Shown: positions 1-8,178, counted from the stretch's first letter. The stretch: 20,426 nucleotides of DNA from Actinomycetes bacterium (GCA_021850085.1 JAJZRZ010000004.1:1751-22176), one strand, 5' to 3'. Notes: generated by a model not told the origin, from the letters alone. Program-made: numbers and translations.

Positions 1-1
1 C

Positions 2-1501
2 ATCGCGCTTGCCCGCACGCCGAACCTCGACGAGCTTTTCGCCACGTACCCGTGGGCCACCCTCAAGGCGAGCGGCCTGGCGGTGGGCCTGCCTGAGGGG
101 CAGATGGGCAACTCGGAGGTCGGGCACCTCAACATGGGCGCCGGCCGCGTCGTCTACCAGGAGCTCACGCGCATCAACCTGGCCATCGAGGACGGTTCGC
201 TGTTCGGGAACGAAGTCCTCGTTTCGGCCATGGACGGCGCGATCGCCGAGGGTCGAGCGGTGCACTTGATGGGGCTCGTCTCCGACGGGGGCGTGCACAG
301 CCACCAGGAGCACCTCTACGCGCTCATCCGGATGGCCGCCGCACGCGGAGCCACCCGCATCTACGTGCACGCCTTCCTCGACGGCCGCGACGTCCCTCCC
401 GAAAGCGGGCTCGGGTTCGTTCGACAGCTCGAAGCGGTACTTGCCGACGTGGGTGTGGGCCGTGTGGCCACCGTGATGGGCCGCTACTACTCGATGGACC
501 GCGACAATCGCTGGGAGCGCGTCGAGCGGGCGTGGCGGGCGATCGCTCTTTCCGAGGCGCCCTCGGTCTCCTCGGCCACCGCGGCCATCCAAGCGTCGTA
601 CGACGCCGGGCTCACCGACGAGTTCGTGGAGCCGGTCGTGGTGGCCCGCGAGGACGACCCCCACGCGCTTCGTGACGGCGACGCCGTCATCTTCTTCAAT
701 TTCCGGCCGGACCGCGCCCGCCAGATCAGCCGCGCTCTGGTGGACCCCGCCTTCACCGGCTACGAGCGCTCGACCTTTCCACGGCTGCGCTTCGTGTGTC
801 TGACCGAGTACGATCCCACGATCCCGGCCCCCATCGCCTTCCCGAAACACCTTCCGCGCTGCGTGCTCGCCGACGTGATCGCCGAGGCGGGCCTTCGGCA
901 ACTCCACATCGCTGAGACGGAGAAGTACGCGCATGTCACCTTCTTCTTCAACGGCGGGGTGGAGGCGCCCAAGGAGGGGGAGGAGCGGGTGCTCGTACCG
1001 AGCCCGAAGGTCGCCACCTACGACCTGCAGCCGGAGATGAGCGCTCCCGAGGTGACGCGCCGTCTGGTGGAGGCGATCCGCGAGGACCGCGCCGATTTCT
1101 ACATCGTCAACTACGCGAACTGCGACATGGTTGGGCACACCGGCGTTCTCGACGCGGCGATCGTCGCGGTCGAGACGGTGGATGCGGCTGTGGGTGCGGT
1201 CGTCTCAGCCGTGCGCGAACGCGCCGGCTCGGCGATCGTCACGGCCGATCACGGCAACGCCGAGCAGATGGTGGACCCTTCAGGGGGCGGTGTCTTCACC
1301 GCGCACACGCTCGACCCGGTGCCGTTCATCGTCGTCGCCGACGCAGTGACCGGGGTTGCCGCAGGCGGTATCCTTGCCGACGTGGCGCCGTCGCTGGCAG
1401 CTCTGCTGGGCATCGATCCGCCTGCTGAATGGACCGGCAGATCGCTGCTCACTTTTGCCACGCCCACCACCCCAACCGGCACCACCCCAACCGCCTCTTG
1501 A
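2..1501 (+). CDS. gpmI: 2,3-bisphosphoglycerate-independent phosphoglycerate mutase (5' truncated)
   Basis: Interconverts 3-phosphoglycerate and 2-phosphoglycerate in cytosolic glycolysis and gluconeogenesis. The frame is open from base 2, so the start lies outside the window; comparison with remembered ~510-residue homologues suggests that only about 24 residues are missing. Family hallmarks are plain: GQMGNSEVGHLNMGAGR around fragment residues 33-49, with the phosphorylatable metal-bound Ser at fragment residue 38, then GLVSDGGVHSH, FLDGRDVPP, GRYYSMDRD, NFRPDRARQ, AETEKYAHVTFF, NYANCDMVGHTG and TADHGNAEQM. The last residues form a Thr/Pro-rich tail (TPTTPTGTTPT) encoded by a 15-base-period repeat, which is not part of the conserved fold. 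secG follows after 85 bases, and a promoter overlaps the stop codon. Identification is secure; only the N-terminus is unseen. Confidence 0.97.
   Translation: MALARTPNLDELFATYPWATLKASGLAVGLPEGQMGNSEVGHLNMGAGRVVYQELTRINLAIEDGSLFGNEVLVSAMDGAIAEGRAVHLMGLVSDGGVHSHQEHLYALIRMAAARGATRIYVHAFLDGRDVPPESGLGFVRQLEAVLADVGVGRVATVMGRYYSMDRDNRWERVERAWRAIALSEAPSVSSATAAIQASYDAGLTDEFVEPVVVAREDDPHALRDGDAVIFFNFRPDRARQISRALVDPAFTGYERSTFPRLRFVCLTEYDPTIPAPIAFPKHLPRCVLADVIAEAGLRQLHIAETEKYAHVTFFFNGGVEAPKEGEERVLVPSPKVATYDLQPEMSAPEVTRRLVEAIREDRADFYIVNYANCDMVGHTGVLDAAIVAVETVDAAVGAVVSAVRERAGSAIVTADHGNAEQMVDPSGGGVFTAHTLDPVPFIVVADAVTGVAAGGILADVAPSLAALLGIDPPAEWTGRSLLTFATPTTPTGTTPTAS
1466..1493 (+). repeat. Short tandem repeat in the gpmI 3' end
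   Basis: ACCACCCCAACCG occurs at 1466-1478 and again at 1481-1493, a 15-base period. Being a multiple of three, it encodes the repeated TTPTG/TTPTA tail of GpmI without breaking the frame. It is probably a slippage product. Confidence 0.7.
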
Positions 1502-1527
1502 GCCGCATGGATGCGCGCGGCTATACT
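1498..1527 (+). promoter_or_regulatory. Probable sigma-70 promoter for secG
   Basis: A TTGAGC -35-like box (1498-1503) is followed after 18 bases by TATACT (1522-1527), a good -10 box. It overlaps the gpmI stop codon and would start transcription near 1535, about 50 bases before secG. Both boxes are read directly; promoter activity is inferred. Confidence 0.45.
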
Positions 1528-1586
1528 TACACGGCTCGCGTCGGCGTACACCGCCGGCTTTTGACGGCGTGACTGAGGAGAAGTCT

Positions 1587-1832
1587 GTGGAACTGCTTGC
1601 ATACATCACCATCGCTATCCACGTGATATGCGCTGTGGGTTTGGTTGTATTCGTCTTGCTCCACTCGGGCAAAGGCACGGGCGTATCGTCGCTGTTCGGT
1701 GCGGGGCTCCCAGCATCGGCAACCGGCACAGGCATGATCGAGAAGAACCTCGACCGCATCACGATCGCCTTCGCCGCTGGTTACGGGTTCACAGCACTCA
1801 TGCTGATGCTCGTGTACCGCCCCGGGTCCTAG
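1587..1832 (+). CDS. secG: Preprotein translocase subunit SecG
   Basis: Small auxiliary subunit of the SecYEG protein-export channel in the cytoplasmic membrane. The 81-residue product has two hydrophobic helices (about 4-25 and 56-76) joined by a Gly/Ser-rich loop, HSGKGTGVSSLFGAG (26-40), which matches the family loop. I chose the GTG at 1587 because GAGGAG lies six bases upstream; the in-frame GTG at 1569 has no good ribosome binding site. The gene sits just after gpmI, an arrangement also seen in other Gram-positive lineages near glycolytic genes. It has its own likely promoter at 1498-1527. Identification rests on length, topology and the loop motif and is strong. Confidence 0.93.
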   Translation: MELLAYITIAIHVICAVGLVVFVLLHSGKGTGVSSLFGAGLPASATGTGMIEKNLDRITIAFAAGYGFTALMLMLVYRPGS

Positions 1833-2089
1833 CCAGCCACGGCATCCCCCGAGATTCCTCGCACGGCCCGCCGAACCGGGGGGAGTGCTGTCGCGCGCGT
1901 GTCGTAAGACCCTCGGTGCCTTGCGCTTCGATGCAAACAGGAACAGACTGATGCGTAAGAAAAAGGGTAGCAGTGGCCAGTGCAGCGACGAACGCCTGCC
2001 GCAAGGCCGCACGAGCCGCCACAGGGGAGGGATGTGCGAGGCGCAACGCTGTTCTGACGTTCATTGACGATACGGAGGGAGGCTCTACA

Positions 2090-3748
2090 TTGTCCGAGCG
2101 AATCCGCAAGGGATTTGCCATCATCTTGGTGCTGGCGCTTGGCGCTGCCATGCTGGCCGTCGGTGGCTGTGCGACGGCCGAGGACGGCGAAGAGGAGCCC
2201 GCGTCTGAGATCACCATGGGTGGCACGTTCAATTTCCGAATCAACGAACCGGCGTTCATCGACCCGGTGAACCTCCAGGAGTCTGAGGGCACGCAAGTCG
2301 GCCAGGTCCTGTTCGACAGCCTCGTGGCCTTCGATCCCATCACTTCCGAGGTGATCCCAGCCGCCGCCGAGCGTTGGGAGGCCAACGAAGACGCCACCGT
2401 TTGGACGTTCTATCTCGTCGAGGGTGCGAAGTTCCACGACGGCAGCGACGTCACGGCCGAGGATTTCAAGTACGCATGGGAGCGCATATGCACTCCCGCC
2501 AACGAGTCCGAGATCTCATACCACCTGGCGGCTGTCCAAGGCTACGACGAGATTCAGGACGAGTCCGCGACCGAGCTTTCGGGCGTCCGTGCCGTCGATG
2601 ACTACACGCTCGAGGTCACGCTCAACTACGGTTTCGCAGACTTCGAGTACGTGGCGGGCCACCCCGCGCTCGCTCCGGTGCCCCAGGCTGCCGTCGAGGC
2701 CGACCCGGATGCCTTCTCGGAGATGCCGATCGGCAACGGTCCGTTCATGATGAGCGAGCCGTGGGCTCACGATCAGTACATCAAGGTCGAGAAGTTCGCC
2801 GACTACTACGGTGCTGAGCCGAACATCGCCGCCATCGAGTTCAAGATCATCGGCGACGTCGACTCCGCATTCCTTGAGTTCCAGGCGGGCAACCTCGACT
2901 TCACCGACATCCCCACCGGTCAGATCCAGACCGCTGTGGACACGTATGGCGAGAGCCCTGACGGATACACCGTCAATCCGGGCGAGCAGGTCAGCCTTGG
3001 CGCCGAGCAGGCGATCTACTACCTCCTCATCAACAACGAGGATCCGGCTCTGAGCGATCCTAAGGTCCGTCAGGCCCTTTCGCTCGCCATCGATCGCCAG
3101 GACATCTGCGACAAGGTCTACGAGGGTACCCGCGTGCCGGCGTCGAGCATCGTTCCGCCGGGCATCGTCGGCCATGAGGAGGGCGCGTTCCAGTACTCCG
3201 AGTACGATGTCGAAGCCGCCAAGGAGGCCTTGGCCGAAGCTGGTTTCCCGGACGGAGAGGGCTTCCCGACGATCACGCTTGAGTACAACACCGGCTCGAA
3301 CCATCAAGACGTCCTCGCGCTCGTCCAGGAGGATCTCGCGGCCATCGGCATCACCGCCGAGCTGTTGGGCTCCGAGTGGGCGCAGTATCTGGACAAACTT
3401 GCCGCTAAGGACTACCAGGTCGGTCGTCTGGGCTGGATCGCTGACTACCCCATCATGGACAACTTCCTCTATCCGCTGTTCAAGTCGGGCAGCTCGGACA
3501 ACTTCTCGTTCTATGCGAACAACGAGGTCGACGAGATGCTGGATGAGGCTCGCAAGACCACGGACGCAGACGAGCGGATCGCCTTGTACCAGGAGGTCGA
3601 GAAGATGGTCGGTGACAACGCGACCGTCATCCCGATGAACTACTACCGCCACACGCGTGTCGTCTCCGACCGCGTGAACGAGGGCATCTACAGCCCGAAC
3701 GGTCTGTTCACGTTCGAGTCGGTCTGGCTGTCGGGGGCTGCCGAGTAG
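2090..3748 (+). CDS. Oligopeptide ABC transporter substrate-binding lipoprotein (OppA/DppA-like, SBP_bac_5)
   Basis: Extracytoplasmic receptor that would capture peptides, or possibly nickel or another small solute, for the permease encoded next. The 552-residue product starts with a basic n-region and hydrophobic stretch and a lipobox ending VGGC, with the lipidated Cys at residue 27. An acidic linker and the family 5 fold follow: GGTFNFRINEPAFIDP near the mature start, FHDGSDVTAEDFKYAWER, the NNEDPALSDPKVRQALSLAIDRQ signature, and the C-terminal VIPMNYYRHTRVVSDRV region. I chose the TTG at 2090 because ACGGAGGGAGG precedes it and because it places the signal peptide correctly; the in-frame ATG at 1973 would add an unrelated 39-residue leader. 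The 257 bases upstream of the start hold no gene or convincing promoter that I can defend. Substrate is not predictable from sequence. Confidence 0.93.
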   Translation: MSERIRKGFAIILVLALGAAMLAVGGCATAEDGEEEPASEITMGGTFNFRINEPAFIDPVNLQESEGTQVGQVLFDSLVAFDPITSEVIPAAAERWEANEDATVWTFYLVEGAKFHDGSDVTAEDFKYAWERICTPANESEISYHLAAVQGYDEIQDESATELSGVRAVDDYTLEVTLNYGFADFEYVAGHPALAPVPQAAVEADPDAFSEMPIGNGPFMMSEPWAHDQYIKVEKFADYYGAEPNIAAIEFKIIGDVDSAFLEFQAGNLDFTDIPTGQIQTAVDTYGESPDGYTVNPGEQVSLGAEQAIYYLLINNEDPALSDPKVRQALSLAIDRQDICDKVYEGTRVPASSIVPPGIVGHEEGAFQYSEYDVEAAKEALAEAGFPDGEGFPTITLEYNTGSNHQDVLALVQEDLAAIGITAELLGSEWAQYLDKLAAKDYQVGRLGWIADYPIMDNFLYPLFKSGSSDNFSFYANNEVDEMLDEARKTTDADERIALYQEVEKMVGDNATVIPMNYYRHTRVVSDRVNEGIYSPNGLFTFESVWLSGAAE

Positions 3749-3772
3749 GCACTCTTCGGTACCGGGCCAGTC

Positions 3773-3806
3773 GTGTGCCGGGGCACCCCCGGGTGCCCCG
3801 GCACAC
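3773..3806 (+). promoter_or_regulatory. Perfect intercistronic stem-loop between binding-protein and permease genes
   Basis: GTGTGCCGGGGCACCC (3773-3788) is followed by CC and its exact reverse complement (3791-3806), giving a 16-bp GC-rich stem with a minimal loop. No T tract follows. Such hairpins after binding-protein genes commonly protect upstream mRNA from 3' exonucleases or partly terminate transcription, so that more receptor than permease is made. The structure is seen directly; the role is inferred. Confidence 0.85.
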
Positions 3807-3871
3807 ATCGTCGTGGCGGCGCGAGTCACCTCCGGCTCCAAGGCCGCACCCGCTCAAGAAGGACAGATCCC

Positions 3872-4843
3872 ATGCTCAAGTACGTTGTCAGGCGAGTCCT
3901 CCAGATGATTCCGGTGTTCCTTGGTGTGACGCTCCTGCTCTTCATGTTGAGGATCCCGGGCTTCTTGCCCGGAGACCCGATCCAGCTGATCGTCGGTGAG
4001 AGAGAGCTCACGCCGGCGCTGCGTAAGCAGATCGAAGAGAAGAACCGCCTGAACGACCCTCTGCCTGAGCAGTACGTGTGGTATGTGAGCAACATCGTTC
4101 AGGGAGACTTGGGGGACTCTTACCAGAAGGGCCGTCCGGTCGCGGATATACTGACCGATAAGTTCCCGAATTCGTTCCGCCTCGCGTTTGCCGCGATCAT
4201 CGTCGAGATCGTGATCGGTATCCTCGCGGGCATCATATCGGCGGTGAAGCAGTACTCGTTCTGGGATGTCCTCGTGACGCTTTCCACCTCTATCCTCGTC
4301 TCCGTCCCGGTGTTCTGGCTCGGCCTGCTCCTGCAGATGTTTTTCGGCATCCAGGTGCGCGAGTGGACCGGGGGAGCGTTCTCGCTTCCCATCACAGGGA
4401 TGGGGGACCCTCCAGATCTCGCGCACATCATCCTTCCGGCCATCACCTTGGCGTCGGTCTCGACGGCATACGTGGCGCGCATAATGCGCAGCCAGATGCT
4501 CGAGGCCATGAGCCAGGACTACATACGGACCGCCAAGGCCAAAGGGCTCACCGAGCGGGTGGTGGTCTTCAGGCACGCGCTGAAGAATGCGCTGATACCA
4601 GTGGTCACCTTCATCGGCATCGATCTCGGTTTCCTTATGGGCGGCGCGATCCTCACCGAGAGCGTCTTCCAGTGGCCGGGCGTGGGTCGCGAGATCTACC
4701 TTGCGGTGCTCCAGCGGGACTGGCCCGTCGTCATGGGCGGGGTCATCGTGATCGTCCTCATCGTGATGCTTGTGAACCTCATCGTGGATATCAGCTATGC
4801 CATTCTCGACCCGCGTATCAGATACGGAGGTGCGGCCGAATGA
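3872..4843 (+). CDS. Peptide ABC transporter permease (OppB/DppB-like)
   Basis: Membrane channel subunit of the peptide importer. The 323-residue product begins with the typical OppB/DppB N-terminus (MLKYVVRRVLQMIPVFLGVT, helix about 9-27), followed by a periplasmic segment with GDPI and GDLGDSY, then five further helices. The cytoplasmic EAA loop, YIRTAKAKGLTERVVVFRHA (217-236), is the docking site for the ATPases, and the C-terminus carries the family ending DISYAILDPRIRY. ATG 3872 is preceded by AAGAAGGA; starts further upstream would read through the stem-loop. It follows the receptor gene by 123 bases and its stop overlaps the next start by four bases (ATGA), so the permeases are probably translationally coupled. 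Confidence 0.95.
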   Translation: MLKYVVRRVLQMIPVFLGVTLLLFMLRIPGFLPGDPIQLIVGERELTPALRKQIEEKNRLNDPLPEQYVWYVSNIVQGDLGDSYQKGRPVADILTDKFPNSFRLAFAAIIVEIVIGILAGIISAVKQYSFWDVLVTLSTSILVSVPVFWLGLLLQMFFGIQVREWTGGAFSLPITGMGDPPDLAHIILPAITLASVSTAYVARIMRSQMLEAMSQDYIRTAKAKGLTERVVVFRHALKNALIPVVTFIGIDLGFLMGGAILTESVFQWPGVGREIYLAVLQRDWPVVMGGVIVIVLIVMLVNLIVDISYAILDPRIRYGGAAE

Positions 4844-5829
4844 GCGCCGACCGCCACCACACCGGAGACGAAAAGGATCTGGCATCACAGGGTCCTGTGG
4901 ACGTCGAAGGCCACCCCATTCGCGACGAGGCTCAGCGCAGCCCTGTCCTTCCGGGCGCTGCAGAGGTAGCTCAGCGGCCGTCGCGCACCCTGTGGGGCGA
5001 TGCGTTCATCCGTCTCAGGAAGAACAAGCTGGCCATTGCGGGGCTTGTTTGGGTGGTATTCGTCGTCGTGGTGACCCTGTCGGCGGACCTGTGGGTCCCA
5101 CGGTACTTCGCCGATCCGGTCTCCACGGAGTTCGCGGGTCTCGAGTCACCATCGGCAGATCATCCCTTCGGCACTGACCGTATCGGCAGGGACGTGTTCT
5201 CGCGTGTGATCTACGGAGCGCGGGTGTCGCTTGCGGTGGGTATTCTCGCTGTCAGCATCTCGGTGCTCATCGGCCTGATCATGGGCGCGCTGTCGGGCTA
5301 CTATGGCGGGCTGCTCGACGCCTTCGTGATGAGGACCGCTGACATCTTCTTCGCGTTCCCGTACGTGCTGTTCGCGATCGTGCTCCTTGCCATCCTAGGG
5401 CCCAGCTACCGCAACGTCTTCATCGCCATCGGCATCCTCGGCTGGCCGTCGATCGCGCGCGTGTTCCGCAGCTCGATCCTTTCGGTGAAAGAGAACGAGT
5501 ACGTGGATGCCGCGCGCGCCATGGGCGCCTCGGACCTGCGGATCATGACAAGGCACATCCTGCCGAACGCGATCGCGCCAATCATCGTGTACGGCACCAT
5601 GAGCATCGGCGGCGCGATCATCACGGAGGCGGCGTTGTCCTACCTCGGGATGGGCGTTCAGCCGCCGACGCCGTCGTGGGGCATGATGCTCTCCGAGGCT
5701 AAGGCGCTGATGGGGCCAGCGCCGTGGCTCACGATCTATCCCGGCTTCGCGATCCTGACGACGGTGCTTGCGTTCGTGCTGATGGGCGATGGTTTGCGTG
5801 ACGCGCTCGATGTGAAGATGAAGGACTGA
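4840..5829 (+). CDS. Peptide ABC transporter permease (OppC/DppC-like)
   Basis: Second membrane subunit of the importer, forming a heterodimer with the preceding permease. The 329-residue product has a hydrophilic cytosolic N-terminus of about 45 residues, longer than usual and rich in charged residues. It then shows the OppC N-domain (WGDAFIRLRKNKLAIAGLVW, first helix about 62-82), HPFGTDRIGRDVFSRVIYGARVSL, and an EAA loop, YVDAARAMGASDLRIMTRHILPN, with later AALSYLGMGVQPPTPSWG. All are family signatures. Start ATG 4840 overlaps the upstream stop and has GGAGG about nine bases before it. One base separates its stop from the ATPase start. Assignment is secure; the transported peptide class is unknown. 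Confidence 0.95.
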   Translation: MSADRHHTGDEKDLASQGPVDVEGHPIRDEAQRSPVLPGAAEVAQRPSRTLWGDAFIRLRKNKLAIAGLVWVVFVVVVTLSADLWVPRYFADPVSTEFAGLESPSADHPFGTDRIGRDVFSRVIYGARVSLAVGILAVSISVLIGLIMGALSGYYGGLLDAFVMRTADIFFAFPYVLFAIVLLAILGPSYRNVFIAIGILGWPSIARVFRSSILSVKENEYVDAARAMGASDLRIMTRHILPNAIAPIIVYGTMSIGGAIITEAALSYLGMGVQPPTPSWGMMLSEAKALMGPAPWLTIYPGFAILTTVLAFVLMGDGLRDALDVKMKD

Positions 5830-5830
5830 G

Positions 5831-6850
5831 ATGGCGCTGCTTGAAGTCAACAATCTGAAGTCACAGTTCTTCACGCGCGATGGAGTGGTCAAGGCGGTCG
5901 ATGGCGTGAGTTTCACCCTGAACGAGGGGCAGACGTTGGCCATCGTCGGCGAGTCAGGTTCAGGGAAGTCCGTCACAGCGTTGTCGCTGATGCGTCTGAT
6001 CCAAGAGCCGCAAGGTCGAATCGTGGACGGCGAGGTGGTCTTGAGCGGTGAAGACGTGCTCAAGCTCAACGACAGCCAGGTACGGGCGATGCGCGGGAAC
6101 CGGATCGCGATGATCTTCCAGGATCCCATGACCTCGCTCAACCCGGTGTTCCGCGTCGGGTTCCAGATCGGCGAGGCGCTACGTGTGCACAAGGGCATGA
6201 ATCGCGAGCAGGCAGCGCAGCGCGCTGTGGAGATGCTCGAACTCGTGGGCATCCCGAACGCCGCGCACCGCGCCAAGGACTATCCTCATCAGTTCTCGGG
6301 GGGGATGCGCCAGCGCGCCATGATCGCCATGGCGCTTGCGTGCGATCCGGACATCCTCATCGCCGACGAGCCCACGACGGCACTCGACGTCACCATCCAG
6401 GCGCAGATACTCGAGCTGATGCTCGAGATGCAGCAGCGCACGGGTGCGGCGATCATCATGATCACCCATGATCTGGGCGTGGTTGCCGACATGGCCGACG
6501 ATGTGATGGTGATGTACGGGGGAAGGCAGGTGGAGTATGGCACCGCCGATCACGTGTTCTACAACCCGCTGCACCCGTACACTTGGGGGCTGCTTGACAG
6601 CCTGCCGCGCCACGACATCTCGGAGAAAGGCGAGCTGTGCCCCATCCAGGGACAGCCGCCGAGCCTCATCGACATCCCCAGCGGCTGCGCGTTCCATCCG
6701 CGCTGCCCTCACGCACGCGAGATCTGTCGCACGAGCATACCGGACCTGAAGGAGATCGAGCCGGGCCACCGCTCGGCTTGCCATTTCTCAAGCGACCCGC
6801 GATTTCGCCGCACGATTGCCGCTTCGCAGTCCGGCAGGGAGGTGCGGTAG
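5831..6850 (+). CDS. Peptide ABC transporter ATP-binding protein (OppD/DppD-like)
   Basis: Cytoplasmic ATPase powering peptide import. The 339-residue product carries Walker A GESGSGKS (40-47), Q-loop Gln 97, signature FSGGM (155-159), Walker B ILIADE (175-180) with catalytic Glu 180, and switch His 213. The C-terminal oligopeptide/dipeptide transporter extension (about 235-320) has four Cys (286, 292, 299, 317) in the GCxFxxRC...C...C pattern, which binds a 4Fe-4S cluster in DppD-type proteins. Iron-sulfur binding here is by analogy. ATG 5831 follows the permease stop by one base, and the next ATPase starts immediately after its stop. All features are canonical. Confidence 0.95.
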   Translation: MALLEVNNLKSQFFTRDGVVKAVDGVSFTLNEGQTLAIVGESGSGKSVTALSLMRLIQEPQGRIVDGEVVLSGEDVLKLNDSQVRAMRGNRIAMIFQDPMTSLNPVFRVGFQIGEALRVHKGMNREQAAQRAVEMLELVGIPNAAHRAKDYPHQFSGGMRQRAMIAMALACDPDILIADEPTTALDVTIQAQILELMLEMQQRTGAAIIMITHDLGVVADMADDVMVMYGGRQVEYGTADHVFYNPLHPYTWGLLDSLPRHDISEKGELCPIQGQPPSLIDIPSGCAFHPRCPHAREICRTSIPDLKEIEPGHRSACHFSSDPRFRRTIAASQSGREVR

Positions 6851-7885
6851 ATGTCCGAGCTACTCCGTGTCGAAGGCCTGAAGAAGCACTTCGGCGTCGA
6901 GCAAGGCGTGCTCGCGTCGCGATTCGGCAAGAAGGTCCATGCGGTGGACGGCGTGTCGTTCAGCGTGTACGCGGGGGAGACGCTGGGTCTCGTCGGGGAA
7001 TCGGGGTGCGGCAAGTCGACGACCGGACGGTGCCTCATCCGTCTGCTGGAGCCCAGCGCAGGCAGCATCGTCTTCGACGGTCAGGACGTGCTCGCACTCC
7101 GTGGAAAGGGGCTCCAGGCTTTCCGTCGCGACGTCCAGTTCATCTTCCAGGATCCCTATGCGTCGCTCAACCCACGCATGACCATCGGTGAGATCGTCAT
7201 GGAGCCGCTCGCTGTCCACCGAATCGGCACCAACGGTGAGAGGCGGACACGGGCCAAGGAGCTTCTCGACGTCGTCGGACTTAATCCGGAGCATATCAAC
7301 CGATACCCTCACGAATTCTCAGGCGGCCAGCGGCAACGCATCGGGATCGCGCGGGCACTCGCGCTCAACCCGCGGCTGCTCATCTGTGACGAGCCGGTCT
7401 CCGCTTTGGATGTCTCGATCCAAGCGCAGGTCATCAACCTGCTCGACGAGCTCCAGGACACGTTCGGACTCACGTACGTCTTCATCGCACACGACCTCTC
7501 AGTCGTGCGCCACATCTCGGATAGGGTCGCCGTGATGTATCTGGGCAAGATCGTCGAAGTCGGGGGATGGCAGGAGTTGTACGACCGGCCACACCATCCG
7601 TACACGCAGTCCCTGCTCTCGGCGGTGCCGGTCCCGGACCCCGACAAACAGCGCGCCCGCCGCAGGATCATCTTGACGGGTGATGTGCCGAGCCCGATCG
7701 ATCCGCCGAGCGGATGCCGCTTCCACACCAGGTGCCCGATCGCACAGCTCCCCCGCTGCGCGGACACCGAGCCGGAGTTGCGCGAGGTTGCTCCTGGGCA
7801 CCGAGCGGCATGTCACTTCGCTGCGCCGTTCCCCATCCCCGAGGAGCCGATCAATGCCCGTGAGTCGGGGACCGTAGCGCTCTGA
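6851..7885 (+). CDS. Peptide ABC transporter ATP-binding protein (OppF/DppF-like)
   Basis: Second ATPase of the importer, pairing with the preceding one as an asymmetric dimer. The 344-residue product has Walker A GESGCGKS (49-56), QDPYASLNPRM after the Q-loop Gln 100, signature FSGGQ (156-160), Walker B LLICDE ending in Glu 181, and switch His 214. A C-terminal family extension carries HHPYTQSLLSAVP and a GCRFHTRCP...C...C cysteine set like that of its partner. ATG 6851 abuts the previous stop, with GGAGG about nine bases ahead inside the previous gene. It closes the five-gene transport operon; no clear terminator follows, and a tRNA gene with its own promoter comes next. The last 15 bases of this stretch include the first unit of a tandem repeat. 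Confidence 0.95.
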   Translation: MSELLRVEGLKKHFGVEQGVLASRFGKKVHAVDGVSFSVYAGETLGLVGESGCGKSTTGRCLIRLLEPSAGSIVFDGQDVLALRGKGLQAFRRDVQFIFQDPYASLNPRMTIGEIVMEPLAVHRIGTNGERRTRAKELLDVVGLNPEHINRYPHEFSGGQRQRIGIARALALNPRLLICDEPVSALDVSIQAQVINLLDELQDTFGLTYVFIAHDLSVVRHISDRVAVMYLGKIVEVGGWQELYDRPHHPYTQSLLSAVPVPDPDKQRARRRIILTGDVPSPIDPPSGCRFHTRCPIAQLPRCADTEPELREVAPGHRAACHFAAPFPIPEEPINARESGTVAL

Positions 7886-7913
7886 GGCAACGCGTGCATG
7901 AGGCAACGCGTGC
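7883..7913 (+). repeat. 15-bp tandem direct repeat between transporter operon and tRNA-Leu
   Basis: TGAGGCAACGCGTGC occurs at 7883-7897 and 7899-7913, separated by a single A. The first copy contains the stop codon of the upstream gene. A partial third copy (TGAGGCA) lies at 7926-7932. Function unknown; replication slippage is the simplest origin. Confidence 0.85.
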
Positions 7914-7915
7914 TC

Positions 7916-7944
7916 TAGGCACCGATTGAGGCACTTGATATACT
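7916..7944 (+). promoter_or_regulatory. Probable tRNA-Leu promoter
   Basis: TAGGCA (7916-7921) and TATACT (7939-7944) are spaced by 17 bases, each close to the sigma-70 consensus. Predicted transcription start is near 7951, with a GC-rich segment following and the mature tRNA at 7975. Confidence 0.55.
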
Positions 7945-7974
7945 CTCGTTCGCTGCCCGCAGGGGCGGTGTCAT

Positions 7975-8060
7975 GTCCGAGTGGCGGAATGGCAGACGCG
8001 CTAGGTTGAGGGCCTAGTGTCCGCAAGGACGTGCGAGTTCAACTCTCGCCTCGGACACCA
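7975..8060 (+). tRNA. tRNA-Leu (anticodon GAG)
   Basis: All arms fold. The acceptor stem GTCCGAG (7975-7981) pairs with CTCGGAC (8050-8056), followed by discriminator A and an encoded CCA (8058-8060). The anticodon stem CTAGG/CCTAG encloses loop TTGAGGG, giving anticodon GAG for CUC/CUU leucine codons. The long variable arm, TGTCC-GCAA-GGACG, marks a class II tRNA, and the T arm is GCGAG-TTCAACT-CTCGC. Length of 86 bases including CCA is normal for Leu. Confidence 0.97.
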
Positions 8061-8069
8061 GCAATTACC

Positions 8070-8099
8070 AGCGGCTTCCCTCGTCAGGGGGGAGCCGCT
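8070..8099 (+). terminator. Hairpin terminator after tRNA-Leu
   Basis: AGCGGCT (8070-8076) pairs with AGCCGCT (8093-8099). The stem continues inward through TCCCT against the G run, giving about 12 bp including G-T wobbles. A moderately T-rich stretch (TTCATGTTGTGT) follows. Its position 10 bases after the tRNA fits a Rho-independent terminator. Confidence 0.75.
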
Positions 8100-8178
8100 T
8101 CATGTTGTGTCCACTCCGTCGCCGGGGGTGGATGCGGGCCGCTCACGTATACTGGGACGAGAGGGAGAAAGGGGCCGG

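Noticed and set aside
1847..1885. CCCCC/GGGGG pairing after secG as a terminator
   Set aside because: The arms are short, the loop is very large and no T tract follows.
1885..2067. Possible small gene between secG and the lipoprotein gene
   Set aside because: Basic, low-complexity translation with no family resemblance and only a weak ribosome binding site; stops shortly before the lipoprotein signal.
2064..2069. TTGACG as a -35 box for the lipoprotein gene
   Set aside because: It lies about 25 bases from the start and any -10 would overlap the ribosome binding site and coding start; no good -10 is seen.
2516..3841. 441-codon open frame on the minus strand across the binding-protein gene
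   Set aside because: It lies opposite a clear family 5 lipoprotein with signal peptide, is rich in R/D/V/L as expected for GC-rich shadows, and has no recognisable motif.
3854..4888. 344-codon minus-strand open frame opposite the first permease gene
   Set aside because: The translation is dominated by H, D and E residues, the mirror image of a hydrophobic permease coding sequence.
8148..8153. TATACT as a promoter for the radical-SAM-type operon
   Set aside because: A good -10 is present but no -35-like hexamer lies 16-18 bases upstream; left unannotated.
8017..8178. Upstream extension of the pseudo-radical-SAM frame into tRNA-Leu
   Set aside because: It would translate through a tRNA and its terminator hairpin; the GTG at 8179 has a good ribosome binding site.
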